From Mesobacillus harenae (GTDB taxonomy: Bacteria > Bacillota > Bacilli > Bacillales > Cytobacillaceae), in assembly GCF_013343715.1 (NCBI RefSeq), contig NZ_JABUNR010000024.1, positions 1 through 47,082 of the forward strand: a stretch of DNA of 47,082 nucleotides. The letters run 5' to 3'. This document shows, piece after piece, positions 24,015-32,098 of this stretch; the first letter of the stretch is position 1; each line of letters opens with the position of its first letter. The translations under genes were made by a program, and so were the position numbers. The notes beneath the pieces are model-generated. The model was not told the origin of the DNA and did not search any database. It saw only the letters and a program-made list of their open reading frames with translations.

Positions 24015-24788
24015 GTGGATATTAAAAAGGATGTTCAGAAGCAATTTGGAACAAATGCGGAATCGTATGTAAATAGTGAACTTCATAAAACCGGCAAAGA
24101 TCTGCGCGCATTAATAAACATGGCGAGCCTGACAGGTACAGAGACAGTCCTCGATATTGCAACAGGCGGCGGCCATACAGCGAATGCATTTGCCAGTTTG
24201 GCACAGCATGTGACAGCACTTGATCTAACTTCAGAAATGCTAAAGGCAGCTGAGGGCTTTATTAGCGGAAATGGCCATCAAAATGTTAGTTTTATTCAAG
24301 GAGATGCTGAAAAACTTCCTTTTCCAGATAGCCATTTTGATATCGTAGCTTGCCGGATTGCTCCGCATCATTTTCCCAACGCAGAAAAGTTCGTTAAGGA
24401 AACCTATCGAGTTTTAAAAAAAGACGGTCAATTTCTGTTGGATGATAATGTCGTTCCCGAGCTCGATGAATTCGACCAATTTTACAATGCAATTGAAAAA
24501 AAACGGGATTACAGCCATTTCAGAGCTTGGAAAAAAACCGAATGGATACAAATGCTCGAGCAGGAAGGCTATGAAATTTGTGAGTTTCAGCGCTTTACGA
24601 AAACGTTTATGTTTGATTCTTGGTGCGGAAGAATGAAACTGCCACTATCTGAACAAATGGAGCTGAATGACTTTATCCTTAGGGCTTCAGAGCAAACAAA
24701 GGCTAAATTTCGTATTGAAATAAAAGGCGGGAAAGTGGTTTCCTTTCAAGGGGAAGCATTAATTCTGAAGGCTGTCAAAAGGCTTTAA
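24015..24788 (+). CDS. class I SAM-dependent methyltransferase
   Basis: A 257-residue methyltransferase of the UbiE/YcgJ type. Motif I is VLDIATGGGHTA at about 47-58, the acidic end of strand 2 is in ALDLTSEML, and GDAEKLPFPDSHFDIV holds motif III. The substrate is unknown. Start choice is uncertain: GTG at 24015 lies 6 nt after a run of six G that can serve as Shine-Dalgarno, while ATG at 24000 overlaps that run. It follows the dehydrogenase gene at short distance and may be cotranscribed. Confidence 0.87.
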   Translation: MDIKKDVQKQFGTNAESYVNSELHKTGKDLRALINMASLTGTETVLDIATGGGHTANAFASLAQHVTALDLTSEMLKAAEGFISGNGHQNVSFIQGDAEKLPFPDSHFDIVACRIAPHHFPNAEKFVKETYRVLKKDGQFLLDDNVVPELDEFDQFYNAIEKKRDYSHFRAWKKTEWIQMLEQEGYEICEFQRFTKTFMFDSWCGRMKLPLSEQMELNDFILRASEQTKAKFRIEIKGGKVVSFQGEALILKAVKRL

Positions 24789-24796
24789 CCTTGGAT

Positions 24797-25333
24797 TTAT
24801 TTTGTATAACGGTTTGCATAGCTTGATGCTACAAAGGCATCGGGCTTAATTTTTGGTTCAAAGCCCATTGACTTCACCCTGGTCACCATCTCTTTTACAA
24901 ATTCTCTTGTTTTATTACGTTTGCCAGCGCCAATATCAAGGTGGCCCTCCATTTTAAAAGATGCACCCTGATAAATATAGGGCAGGACTATATCAATCAT
25001 GGTGGTTTTACGTTCTTCTGTAAAAAGTGAGACAATTTCCTCTGTTAGTGAAGTTTCCAGGGAGATCCGTTCATGCAGCTGATCCATCCTTCTTGGAACA
25101 TTATAGCTTCGGATGCACGCCCATGCGCCTTTCCCTTCATTTTGAATGACAATTCCAGATATAAAAGTTGTACAGTCAGCATGAACCTGTGAATCAGTTC
25201 CGACCATTAAGCGGAAATTCCCGCTTGGTTTAAGCTTCATAAACTTGATAATCTTTTCAAAGACTTGCTCAAAGGTAAGGCTGTTTTCCTGCAGATTTTG
25301 AAATGTTTTCTCGTTTTTGTGTAAATATCGCAC
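24797..25333 (-). CDS. YkuK-family RNase H-like protein (DUF458)
   Basis: A 178-residue protein of the DUF458/YkuK family, predicted to have an RNase H-like fold. Typical stretches are MVGTDSQVH with an acidic residue, the internal SLETSLTEEI and the C-terminal KIKPDAFVASSYANRYTK. The biochemical role is not established. The GTG start at 25333 follows GGCAGGTGATT. It is convergent with the methyltransferase gene with only 8 bp between stops. Confidence 0.85.
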   Translation of the reverse strand: MRYLHKNEKTFQNLQENSLTFEQVFEKIIKFMKLKPSGNFRLMVGTDSQVHADCTTFISGIVIQNEGKGAWACIRSYNVPRRMDQLHERISLETSLTEEIVSLFTEERKTTMIDIVLPYIYQGASFKMEGHLDIGAGKRNKTREFVKEMVTRVKSMGFEPKIKPDAFVASSYANRYTK

Positions 25334-25525
25334 TTAATCACCTGCCCTTCTTATATAAATATTATTATTTTTTAAAAGTTAAATTCCACTTTTTGGGATG
25401 TCTCTCTATTATTATATTGAGGAAAAGGCCAACTTGTTATAACTAATTTTTACCCTTTAAGCTGCAGAGAGTGTAGCAATAAGCCAAGCTGGCGAAACTG
25501 AGGGTAAAAAGCACAGGTGGATTGA

Positions 25526-26452
25526 ATGAAAATATTGTGCATTGACGGCGGTGGAATCCGCGGTACCTTTGCTGTTGCCATTTTAAAAGCAATCGAAAAA
25601 GAACTGGACCGCCCGGTCGGAGAAATGTTTGACATCATAGCAGGAACGAGTACAGGAGCAATTATAGCTGCATCCGCCGCATTAAATAAGGATATGGGAG
25701 CAGTTCTTGAAAGCTACAAATCCTATGCGGAAAAAATTTTCGTCAGGCAGGCTAGAATTGGCCTGCTTAAAAGTGTATACAGTGACCGGCAGTTACGAAG
25801 GTTTTTCAAACAAGCTTTCGGAGAGCATAGTCTTGCGGACATCGAGAAGCCTTTACTTATCCCAGCAGTCGACATTACCCATGGAAAACCGTATGTTCAT
25901 CGTTCTAACTATGGGGTCGCTGATGAGTCAGAGTTAGCGATAAAGCTGTGGGATGCAGTCCTGTCTTCCTGCTCAGCTCCTATTTATTTTCCGCCAAATA
26001 ATGTTCACAACAAGTATTTATCGGTAGATGGGGGTCTTTGGGCAGACAATCCTTCATTGGTTTGTATTACCGAGGCCCTCCGTAATTTTGATAAAAGCCT
26101 GAAGGAAATAAACATATTATCGATTGGAACTGGAAGGCAAAATATTGATTTTGCAATTAGTGAAAACAAATATTGGGGTGTCAGGCATTGGCTTCCTTTT
26201 CAATTTCACTCAATGAAGGTTACGCCAAAACTTCTTGATCTGGCTCTGCACCTGTCCGCCGAATCCGTTTCCTACCATAGTGAGCTGTTGCTTGAAGAAC
26301 GCTATTTACGTTTGAACTGTGACCTTGGAGGAGAGATTCCTTTTGATGATGTGAAGTGTATGGATAAACTTGCGGAGCTGGGAGCCGAACTGTTTTCAAG
26401 CAAAAAAGCGGAAATTCTTCGTTTTATTAAAGAAGAGGATACGTTCTCATAA
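25526..26452 (+). CDS. patatin-like phospholipase
   Basis: A 308-residue acyl hydrolase with the patatin Ser-Asp dyad. GGGIRG at 8-13 forms the oxyanion hole, GTSTG at 40-44 carries the nucleophile Ser42, and DGG at 168-170 carries Asp168. Such enzymes cleave acyl groups from membrane lipids. There is no signal peptide. It resembles CapV-type effectors of CBASS in general layout, but no nucleotidyltransferase or other defence gene is near. It is probably a housekeeping esterase; substrate unknown. Confidence 0.9.
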   Translation: MKILCIDGGGIRGTFAVAILKAIEKELDRPVGEMFDIIAGTSTGAIIAASAALNKDMGAVLESYKSYAEKIFVRQARIGLLKSVYSDRQLRRFFKQAFGEHSLADIEKPLLIPAVDITHGKPYVHRSNYGVADESELAIKLWDAVLSSCSAPIYFPPNNVHNKYLSVDGGLWADNPSLVCITEALRNFDKSLKEINILSIGTGRQNIDFAISENKYWGVRHWLPFQFHSMKVTPKLLDLALHLSAESVSYHSELLLEERYLRLNCDLGGEIPFDDVKCMDKLAELGAELFSSKKAEILRFIKEEDTFS

Positions 26453-26563
26453 AAGGGAATCTTATCTGGTGGTGGGAAAAGTGGGTGCAGCTGAATAACA
26501 GATGATGGCCAAATGACTTATGTTTATAGCGAAACGCATTAACAAAAGAATGGGCAATTTTGT

Positions 26564-26594
26564 AGGATGAAATCTTAATGCTTTCATCCTTTTA
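26564..26594 (+). terminator. intrinsic terminator after the patatin gene
   Basis: AGGATGAAA/TTTCATCCT stem with a 9-nt loop and TTTT. Confidence 0.75.
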
Positions 26595-26669
26595 GTTTGA
26601 AAAATAGGGATAAAAAATCACCTGCAGTTATAAAATTTAGAAGTTGTTAATATTAGGGAGCAGGTGAAA

Positions 26670-26981
26670 ATGAGGATGGAGGTTGTTTTTCATTTAAGAA
26701 ATCTTTTATTCTATGGGATTCTTGTTATGGCGTTTTGGTTTTCATTGAAGCTGGCGATGAGATCAAAGCGAGTTAGGGAGGCTGTTTTTATTTCCATTTT
26801 ATCAAGTGCATTGATTCTAGTTCCTGGAGGATTTTTTTTGTACCTAACTGAGCCCGATATGATCGGAAAGGGATTAGTGGGATTTATCTATAACATTTCA
26901 TTTCTAATTATTAATTCTATTAATATATTAGTGTTTATTTTCTATAAAAGATCTCAGAAACAGGAGGATTCTATTAAGTAA
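26670..26981 (+). CDS. small membrane protein
   Basis: A 103-residue protein with three predicted membrane segments (about 9-28, 39-60 and 70-92) and a short basic C-terminal tail. The ATG at 26670 is 9 nt after AGGGAG; the upstream GTG at 26664 is too close to that site. No family was recognised. Confidence 0.6.
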   Translation: MRMEVVFHLRNLLFYGILVMAFWFSLKLAMRSKRVREAVFISILSSALILVPGGFFLYLTEPDMIGKGLVGFIYNISFLIINSINILVFIFYKRSQKQEDSIK

Positions 26982-27166
26982 GGGAGGGGTTCTATTACGG
27001 TATTATTATCTGAATATTCAATGCTCATGAATTAAGTTAAAACTTCTCGGAATTAACTTACAAACGCCCTGAATCCCTCCAAAACTCCTCGGATTAAATT
27101 TAAAAAACGAATAAACAGCTATATAAAGTTAACTCTATAGATAAAAAGAATGGAAAGAGGTTAAGC

Positions 27167-27394
27167 GTGAAGGAATATGAAATAAACCAACTAATTATTG
27201 ATGATGATTTTGCTGGTGAAGAATATGTTACTGCAGACTTTTTTCACCAGAATAATAATTTTAGCATTACGTTTAAAAAAGCTGATCTTGAAATCATTAA
27301 TACATGGATTTTTAAGGACGGTACATCTCTGCCTGCCTATTTACCTGATCATATGATTGAGTCAATAAGAGGAGAGGTTAAGGAAAGACTCTAG
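27167..27394 (+). CDS. small hypothetical protein
   Basis: A 75-residue acidic protein starting with GTG behind GAAAGAGG. It begins MKEYEINQLIIDDDFAGEEY and has no signal or membrane segment. It is followed by a terminator. No family was recognised. Confidence 0.6.
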   Translation: MKEYEINQLIIDDDFAGEEYVTADFFHQNNNFSITFKKADLEIINTWIFKDGTSLPAYLPDHMIESIRGEVKERL

Positions 27395-27406
27395 CCCAAC
27401 ATGTAA

Positions 27407-27440
27407 AAAAGAGCTTAGAACACGATTCCAAGCTCTTTTT
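27407..27440. terminator. bidirectional terminator
   Basis: AAAAGAGCTTAGAA/TTCCAAGCTCTTTT stem (one mismatch) flanked by A and T runs. It lies between the convergent small gene and phaC and can serve both. Confidence 0.8.
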
Positions 27441-27453
27441 GCTATTCATAAAA

Positions 27454-28416
27454 TCAAGAATGGTCCCGCAGCCATTCTGAGAGGAAATCAGGAATACCGC
27501 CTCGAATGGCCAGGGTTACGTGTCCGCCCTTTACTCTTTTGTACGTTTTATCAACGGACGTCACTTTCGCCATTAGCGGCTTAATCAATTCCTCGGGTAT
27601 TAGCTGATCACCTTCTGTCGAAACGACGAGCAGATTGGCCTTTATTTTTCTAAGATTGACCCGTTGCCCTCGGATTTTTAAGTTGTTTTTTATAAGTTTA
27701 TTATCTTTTACAAGATCGTTAATGAGCTGCTTTAAAGCCGCACCTGCGAATGGAACATGTCCTTTTACCCACGTATCAAAACGCCGCCATTTCTCCAGAT
27801 ACTTTTTATCGTCAGCCCGGGCAAGCTTAGCTAATTGAGGAGTAAATGAAACCGGTGAGGTAACCATTTTCAGTGCGTATTCCATCACTTTTGCAGGAAT
27901 AACACCATACTCATCGATCAGTTCATTGACATTGATTTCCCCCTGCTTTAAAGCTCTGATCCAATTATTCATATCTCGAGATTGGCTGAAATCGACTGGT
28001 GCAGCAAAAAGGATTAGGTTTTTAATCGGTTCTTTGGCTACTGCTGCGTAAATAACCGCCAAGGTACCGCCGAGACAATAACCAGTCAGAGTGATCGCTT
28101 CAGTTCCGGAATGCATGAGTGCTCTCTGCACCCCTGTTTGAATATAATCGATTATATAGTGGTCAAGAGTTAGGTATTTATCTTCATAACCTGGGATGCC
28201 GAAATCAAGTAAATACACATCATAGCCTTGTTCCGTAAAACCCTCAATCATACTCGCCCCTGGGCCGAGATCTAAAATAAAAGCCTGATTTACAAGTGAA
28301 TATACGAGAAATACAGGAGTATTATATTTTTTTTGAGGTGATGGATAATGCCAAAGTACAGCTTTATTCTTCTTCCATACGGCTATTCTTGATGTGTTAG
28401 AAGGAAAGTCAGCCAC
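27454..28416 (-). CDS. phaC: class IV poly(3-hydroxyalkanoate) synthase subunit PhaC, short form
   Basis: A 320-residue alpha/beta hydrolase-fold synthase that polymerises (R)-3-hydroxyacyl-CoA into PHA granules. The lipase-like box GYCLGG gives the nucleophile Cys114; Asp and His of the triad are in STEGDQLIPEE and KGGHVTLAI. Residues from AVWKKNKAVLWHY onward align with B. megaterium PhaC (362 residues), but about 40 N-terminal residues are missing. The GTG start at 28416 has AAGGAG 8 nt before it, and an in-frame stop lies 21 bp upstream (28435-28437), so the short N terminus is genuine. It overlaps phaR by 8 nt. No phaB, phaP or phaQ is adjacent. Confidence 0.88.
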   Translation of the reverse strand: MADFPSNTSRIAVWKKNKAVLWHYPSPQKKYNTPVFLVYSLVNQAFILDLGPGASMIEGFTEQGYDVYLLDFGIPGYEDKYLTLDHYIIDYIQTGVQRALMHSGTEAITLTGYCLGGTLAVIYAAVAKEPIKNLILFAAPVDFSQSRDMNNWIRALKQGEINVNELIDEYGVIPAKVMEYALKMVTSPVSFTPQLAKLARADDKKYLEKWRRFDTWVKGHVPFAGAALKQLINDLVKDNKLIKNNLKIRGQRVNLRKIKANLLVVSTEGDQLIPEELIKPLMAKVTSVDKTYKRVKGGHVTLAIRGGIPDFLSEWLRDHS

Positions 28417-28918
28417 GTCGCTGTCTCCTTTTTGTCAGAGTGGTTTCAAGCGTGTTTAAAAATGTGGCATGGTCCATCGGTGTCAGTAATTCTTTTAAAT
28501 TAAGTCTATCCGACAGAATCTCTGTTTTTTCATCACTGATTACTTCGGGTTCGGGTATCAAAGTCCTTGGTTGTCTCCTGCTCCCGTGAAACGATCTTCC
28601 TCGGTCTTTTTCATGATTTTTTCTATCCATTAAATCGGAAAGCTGTAACTGAATTTGGTCAAGCTTTTCTTCGAGTTGAATGGCCAGTCTCGCAATTCTC
28701 GCAACATCATCTTTTGTAGGGATGTTCAGCTGCTGTGCGGCCATTTCATTAAATTCACGCAGAGACTTTAGTGTACGTGTGTGTTGCTTTAATCCAGCAT
28801 TGGCGAGCTGAATGAAGTTTTTATCGTTTAATGTATCTTGGATCAAGGAATTAAGCTTCTTCTCATATTTAACGCCCAGATTCATTAAGTTTTTTAAGCT
28901 GCTTTGGTCCTGTTTCAC
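28409..28918 (-). CDS. phaR: PHA synthase subunit PhaR (PhaE/PhaR family)
   Basis: A 169-residue, mainly helical protein that would pair with PhaC to form the class IV synthase. The helical segment IPTKDDVARIARLAIQLEEK (residues ~66-85) is the signature stretch of PhaE/PhaR-type subunits. The C-terminal half is basic and less conserved. GTG start at 28918 behind AAGGAGAATA. It overlaps phaC by 8 nt, so the subunits are translationally coupled. It is divergent from the P450 gene across about 230 bp. Confidence 0.82.
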   Translation of the reverse strand: MKQDQSSLKNLMNLGVKYEKKLNSLIQDTLNDKNFIQLANAGLKQHTRTLKSLREFNEMAAQQLNIPTKDDVARIARLAIQLEEKLDQIQLQLSDLMDRKNHEKDRGRSFHGSRRQPRTLIPEPEVISDEKTEILSDRLNLKELLTPMDHATFLNTLETTLTKRRQRRG

Positions 28919-29151
28919 ATTTATTCTCCTTTCAAATGCAATTTGCGTTCAGGCATTTAATTTTTTATAAACAAGCTCTTTATATCTTATACACGCTGAC
29001 ATTAATCGTGCTGAAATTGATGGATTTGTCCAACAAGCCTTTAACTTAAATGGGCAAGGGCTTATCCATCAATTTGTACACAGAAAAAGCGCGTGATGCT
29101 TATGATATAACGAGCTATATAGAAAACAACGCCTGAAAGGAGGAAAGGATA

Positions 29152-30498
29152 ATTTATACAAAAAAAATACCCACTGCCTCCAATGGGAAATGGATGACCG
29201 GACATTTAAAAGAATTCCAAAAGGACCCATTGGTTTTTATGAAAACTTTGGCAAATGATTATGGTGAGATTGTCCGTTTTAGGCTGGGCCCATTTCAAAA
29301 AGTAAATCTAATCACCGATCCGGAGTTGATTAAGGAAGTGCTTGTGACGAAGCAAAAAAGCTTTTTGAAATCCAGTGATGTTCAGTCTTTAAAAGCTCTT
29401 ATTGGGGATGGTCTGTTAACTAGTGAAAAGGAGCTGCACATGCGCCAGCGCAGGCTGATCCAGCCAGCTTTTAAGAAGTCGCATATAATGGATTATGCCC
29501 AGGATATGATTGTTACGACCGAGAAATATATAGAAGGCTGGGAAGATGGCAAGGAAATTGAAATTACAGAAGATATGCTGAACATCACCCTTGGTATCAT
29601 CAGTAAGACGATGTTCAGCATGGAATTGAACGAGGGCTATGACTTAGTTGGCGAGTCAGTGGAAAGAGCAATGAAACTTGCAGTCAGAAGGATGAGATCC
29701 ATTATTCCGCTTCCTTTATGGGTGCCTGTTAAGCGAAATCGTGAATATAAACTTGCCAAACAAGCACTCGATGAAGTGCTTTTTAAAATTATTACAAGCA
29801 GGAGAGAGGATACTGAGGTAAAAGACGATCTTCTCGGTATTTTAATGAGAGCACGTGATGATCATGATGGAACTGGCATGACCGATTCTCAGCTTCGGGA
29901 TGAATTAATGACCATTTTTTTGGCTGGCCATGAAACGACGGCTAATGCCCTATCGTGGACGCTGTATCTGTTGTCACAGAATCCAGAAGCTGAGCAGAAG
30001 CTCTATGAGGAGCTTGATGAAGTGATTGGCGAGGGAACCATTGCTCCTGAACATTTTACAGGTTTGAGCTACACACAAAATGTCATTTCAGAATCGCTTA
30101 GGCTTTATCCGCCTGCATATGTAATTGGGCGGCAGGTGGACGAGTCGGTTGATATTGGCGATTATCATATAAAAAAAGGCGAAATGATTTTGATAAGTCA
30201 GTATGTGATGCAAAGAAAGCCGGAATACTTTGAAGAACCTAATGAATTTAGGCCTGAGCGATTTGAAAATAACTTTATTAAATCCATTCCGGCTTATGCT
30301 TACTTTCCGTTTGGCGGCGGGCCGAGAGTGTGCATCGGGAACCACTTTGCTTTTATGGAAATGGTCCTTGTCCTGGCCTGTATCAGCCAGCGTTTTCAGC
30401 TGAAACCTGCTTTCGATGCATCATCGATAAAAACACAGCCGCTGATCACCTTAAGACCTAAACCTGGATTGCCGGTGGTATTGAAAAAGAGAGAATAA
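29152..30498 (+). CDS. cytochrome P450, probable ATT start
   Basis: A 448-residue soluble heme-thiolate monooxygenase. The oxygen-binding I helix AGHETTANALSW, the ESLR motif of the K helix and the heme loop FPFGGGPRVCIGN (Cys at about 394) are intact. No redox partner is adjacent, and the substrate is unknown. The first ATG in frame (29194) has no ribosome site and would cut off IPTASNGKW, the region before the first helix. A perfect AGGAGG (29138-29143) instead sits 8 nt before an in-frame ATT at 29152 (ATA at 29149 is the only other nearby choice), with a stop upstream at 29134. Initiation at ATT is therefore inferred. Confidence 0.9.
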   Translation: MYTKKIPTASNGKWMTGHLKEFQKDPLVFMKTLANDYGEIVRFRLGPFQKVNLITDPELIKEVLVTKQKSFLKSSDVQSLKALIGDGLLTSEKELHMRQRRLIQPAFKKSHIMDYAQDMIVTTEKYIEGWEDGKEIEITEDMLNITLGIISKTMFSMELNEGYDLVGESVERAMKLAVRRMRSIIPLPLWVPVKRNREYKLAKQALDEVLFKIITSRREDTEVKDDLLGILMRARDDHDGTGMTDSQLRDELMTIFLAGHETTANALSWTLYLLSQNPEAEQKLYEELDEVIGEGTIAPEHFTGLSYTQNVISESLRLYPPAYVIGRQVDESVDIGDYHIKKGEMILISQYVMQRKPEYFEEPNEFRPERFENNFIKSIPAYAYFPFGGGPRVCIGNHFAFMEMVLVLACISQRFQLKPAFDASSIKTQPLITLRPKPGLPVVLKKRE

Positions 30499-30510
30499 CT
30501 TTAATATATA

Positions 30511-30547
30511 AAAATGTTTGCATGCTCTTCTTGGCAAACATTTTTTT
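30511..30547 (+). terminator. intrinsic terminator after the P450 gene
   Basis: AAAATGTTTGC/GCAAACATTTT stem with a 12-nt loop and seven T residues. Confidence 0.85.
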
Positions 30548-30559
30548 ATTGTATAGGAA

Positions 30560-30725
30560 CTATAAAAGTTCCAATTATCGGGATGCCCAGCGACTGGTGT
30601 ACTTCGCCTCCCTATGATAAGTCAACATCGAATGCGCTTTCGCTCTTGGTGTTTCCTTTATCTCAGTCGGTGTGCTCCAGTCCTGTCGTGCGCTTAACGG
30701 GCGCTTGCGCTTTTGTTTTGGTCAA
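30560..30725 (+). repeat. dispersed intergenic repeat, copy 2
   Basis: Near full-length copy of the element also found at 17800-17947, opening with AAAAGTTCCAA and ending around CTTAACGGGCGCTTGCGCTTTT. Its last 45 bp match 13815-13860. A frame through it is open for about 80 codons but reads repeat DNA. It fills most of the 318-bp gap before the next gene. Confidence 0.75.
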
Positions 30726-30764
30726 GATTTTTAAAATGTTTGCAAGTGCAATCATAAAAAAAAT

Positions 30765-30792
30765 TTGACAAATTTGTGAACAAATATAAAAT
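30765..30792 (+). promoter_or_regulatory. probable sigma-A promoter for the 30817 gene
   Basis: TTGACA at 30765-30770 and TAAAAT at 30787-30792 with a 16-bp spacer, 24 bp before the start codon. The spacing is acceptable and the -35 is perfect. Confidence 0.6.
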
Positions 30793-30816
30793 AATGTGTA
30801 AAGGGGATGTTTGCAG

Positions 30817-31104
30817 ATGGAGAAAAGCAGCTATTATAGTCAATTGAGAATCATTAGATTAATTACCGTAACTGTGTGGTCAATCGGCTTTGCTTTATTT
30901 TTGTTCACTTTTTTTGTAAACGGTTTCGTACTTAATTACCTGCTGTCTATTAGCGCAAGTTTAATGGTCTCGGCAATTTTGACACTTGGATTTTGTCTTT
31001 TTATTAAAATAATGGAGGAAGCCAGCCAAAAAAAGGATAGCTCTGTTGGAAGAACCAAGCAGACATCCAGGCTGGTATATAAAAAGTCATCCCAGCTATC
31101 TTGA
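30817..31104 (+). CDS. small two-span membrane protein
   Basis: A 95-residue protein with two membrane segments (about 13-36 and 41-64) and a basic, Ser-rich C-terminal tail of about 25 residues. The ATG at 30817 is 10 nt after AAGGGG; a TTG at 30811 is an alternative. It has its own promoter and terminator. No family was recognised. Confidence 0.65.
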   Translation: MEKSSYYSQLRIIRLITVTVWSIGFALFLFTFFVNGFVLNYLLSISASLMVSAILTLGFCLFIKIMEEASQKKDSSVGRTKQTSRLVYKKSSQLS

Positions 31105-31148
31105 GATTTTGGAGAGAGCGGATGGAGGAGACAATTTATTTTAAACAG

Positions 31149-31178
31149 AAAAAATCCGGCTTTGGGGCCGGATTTTTT
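31149..31178. terminator. bidirectional terminator
   Basis: AAAAAATCCGGC/GCCGGATTTTTT with a 6-nt loop. The symmetric A and T runs let it end both the small membrane gene and the qox operon. Confidence 0.88.
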
Positions 31179-31186
31179 AATGAGAA

Positions 31187-31492
31187 CTAGTGGTGTGTGT
31201 GCATTCCTATTGACATCACCCAAACGGTTCCAGCGACGATTACAATCGCAACAAATATTCCATAAACAACGTTAATCGTCTGAGTACGGCCATCCTCACC
31301 TTCATTCATATGCATAAACATCGTCAGCTGAAGAGCTGCTTGCAGTACGGCCAGGGTACCGATAATCATCATAATTGTATTGAAGCTGTAGAAGGTTTTA
31401 AGTGCAACCCAAGCGGCAGCAAACGTCATGACAAGAGACAGAACGAACCCAACTATATGGCTGACTGGAAATACTTTAGCTTTGTTTTGCAT
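31187..31492 (-). CDS. qoxD: cytochrome aa3 quinol oxidase subunit IV
   Basis: A 101-residue membrane protein with three predicted spans, containing the family stretch LQLTMFMHMNEGEDG. Subunit IV stabilises the oxidase. It is the last gene of qoxABCD and starts immediately after the qoxC stop. Confidence 0.93.
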   Translation of the reverse strand: MQNKAKVFPVSHIVGFVLSLVMTFAAAWVALKTFYSFNTIMMIIGTLAVLQAALQLTMFMHMNEGEDGRTQTINVVYGIFVAIVIVAGTVWVMSIGMHTHH

Positions 31493-32098
31493 CTACATCA
31501 CCAGCCCTTTCAGGTATACGAATGTAAAGATGAAGATCCATACGACATCAAGGAAATGCCAGTACAATCCGAGAATAAATGTTTTTCGTGCGGTAACAGG
31601 TGTTAATCCGCGTCTTACTAGTTGGATGATGATCATGGTTGCCCAAATAATCCCGAAAGTGACGTGGGCTCCATGGGTGCCAAGCAGGACAAACAGGCTG
31701 GAAAGAAACGCGCTTGTTTGCATAGTTGCACCCATATGCACATAATGAATGAACTCATTAACTTCCATAAACAGGAACCCTGCCCCTAGCAATAGGGTTA
31801 TAACAAACCAGGTAATCAGACCTTTAAGATTATTTCGGCGCATTTCGAATATGGCGAGGCCCATTGTAAAGCTGCTTGTTAACAACAGGACCGTTTGAAT
31901 CATTACTTCTTTAATCATGATGATATCCTGATGTGTTGGACCGCCTGCATACCGCTGAAAAAGAACAGCATATACTCCGAAAAGAGTGGCAAATAACACA
32001 ATCTCAGCGCCGAGAAAAATCCAGAAGCCCAGAATATTCATGCGGTTTTGCTCTGATTGGTACTCCAAGGGCAGAGACGTATTAAGATTAGCTGACAT
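31493..32098 (-). CDS. qoxC: cytochrome aa3 quinol oxidase subunit III
   Basis: A 201-residue integral membrane protein with five predicted spans. It has the COX3-family features FWIFLGAEIVLFATLFG near the start and HGAHVTFGI in the middle. Length matches B. subtilis QoxC (about 204). It overlaps qoxB by 11 nt. Confidence 0.95.
   Translation of the reverse strand: MSANLNTSLPLEYQSEQNRMNILGFWIFLGAEIVLFATLFGVYAVLFQRYAGGPTHQDIIMIKEVMIQTVLLLTSSFTMGLAIFEMRRNNLKGLITWFVITLLLGAGFLFMEVNEFIHYVHMGATMQTSAFLSSLFVLLGTHGAHVTFGIIWATMIIIQLVRRGLTPVTARKTFILGLYWHFLDVVWIFIFTFVYLKGLVM

Noticed and set aside
25526..26452. Patatin protein as a CapV-type CBASS effector
   Set aside because: No cyclic nucleotide synthase, ubiquitin-like or other CBASS gene is adjacent; neighbours are unrelated housekeeping-type genes.
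30514..30768. Open frame of 84 codons after the P450 gene
   Set aside because: It begins inside the terminator and reads the dispersed repeat; no ribosome binding site.
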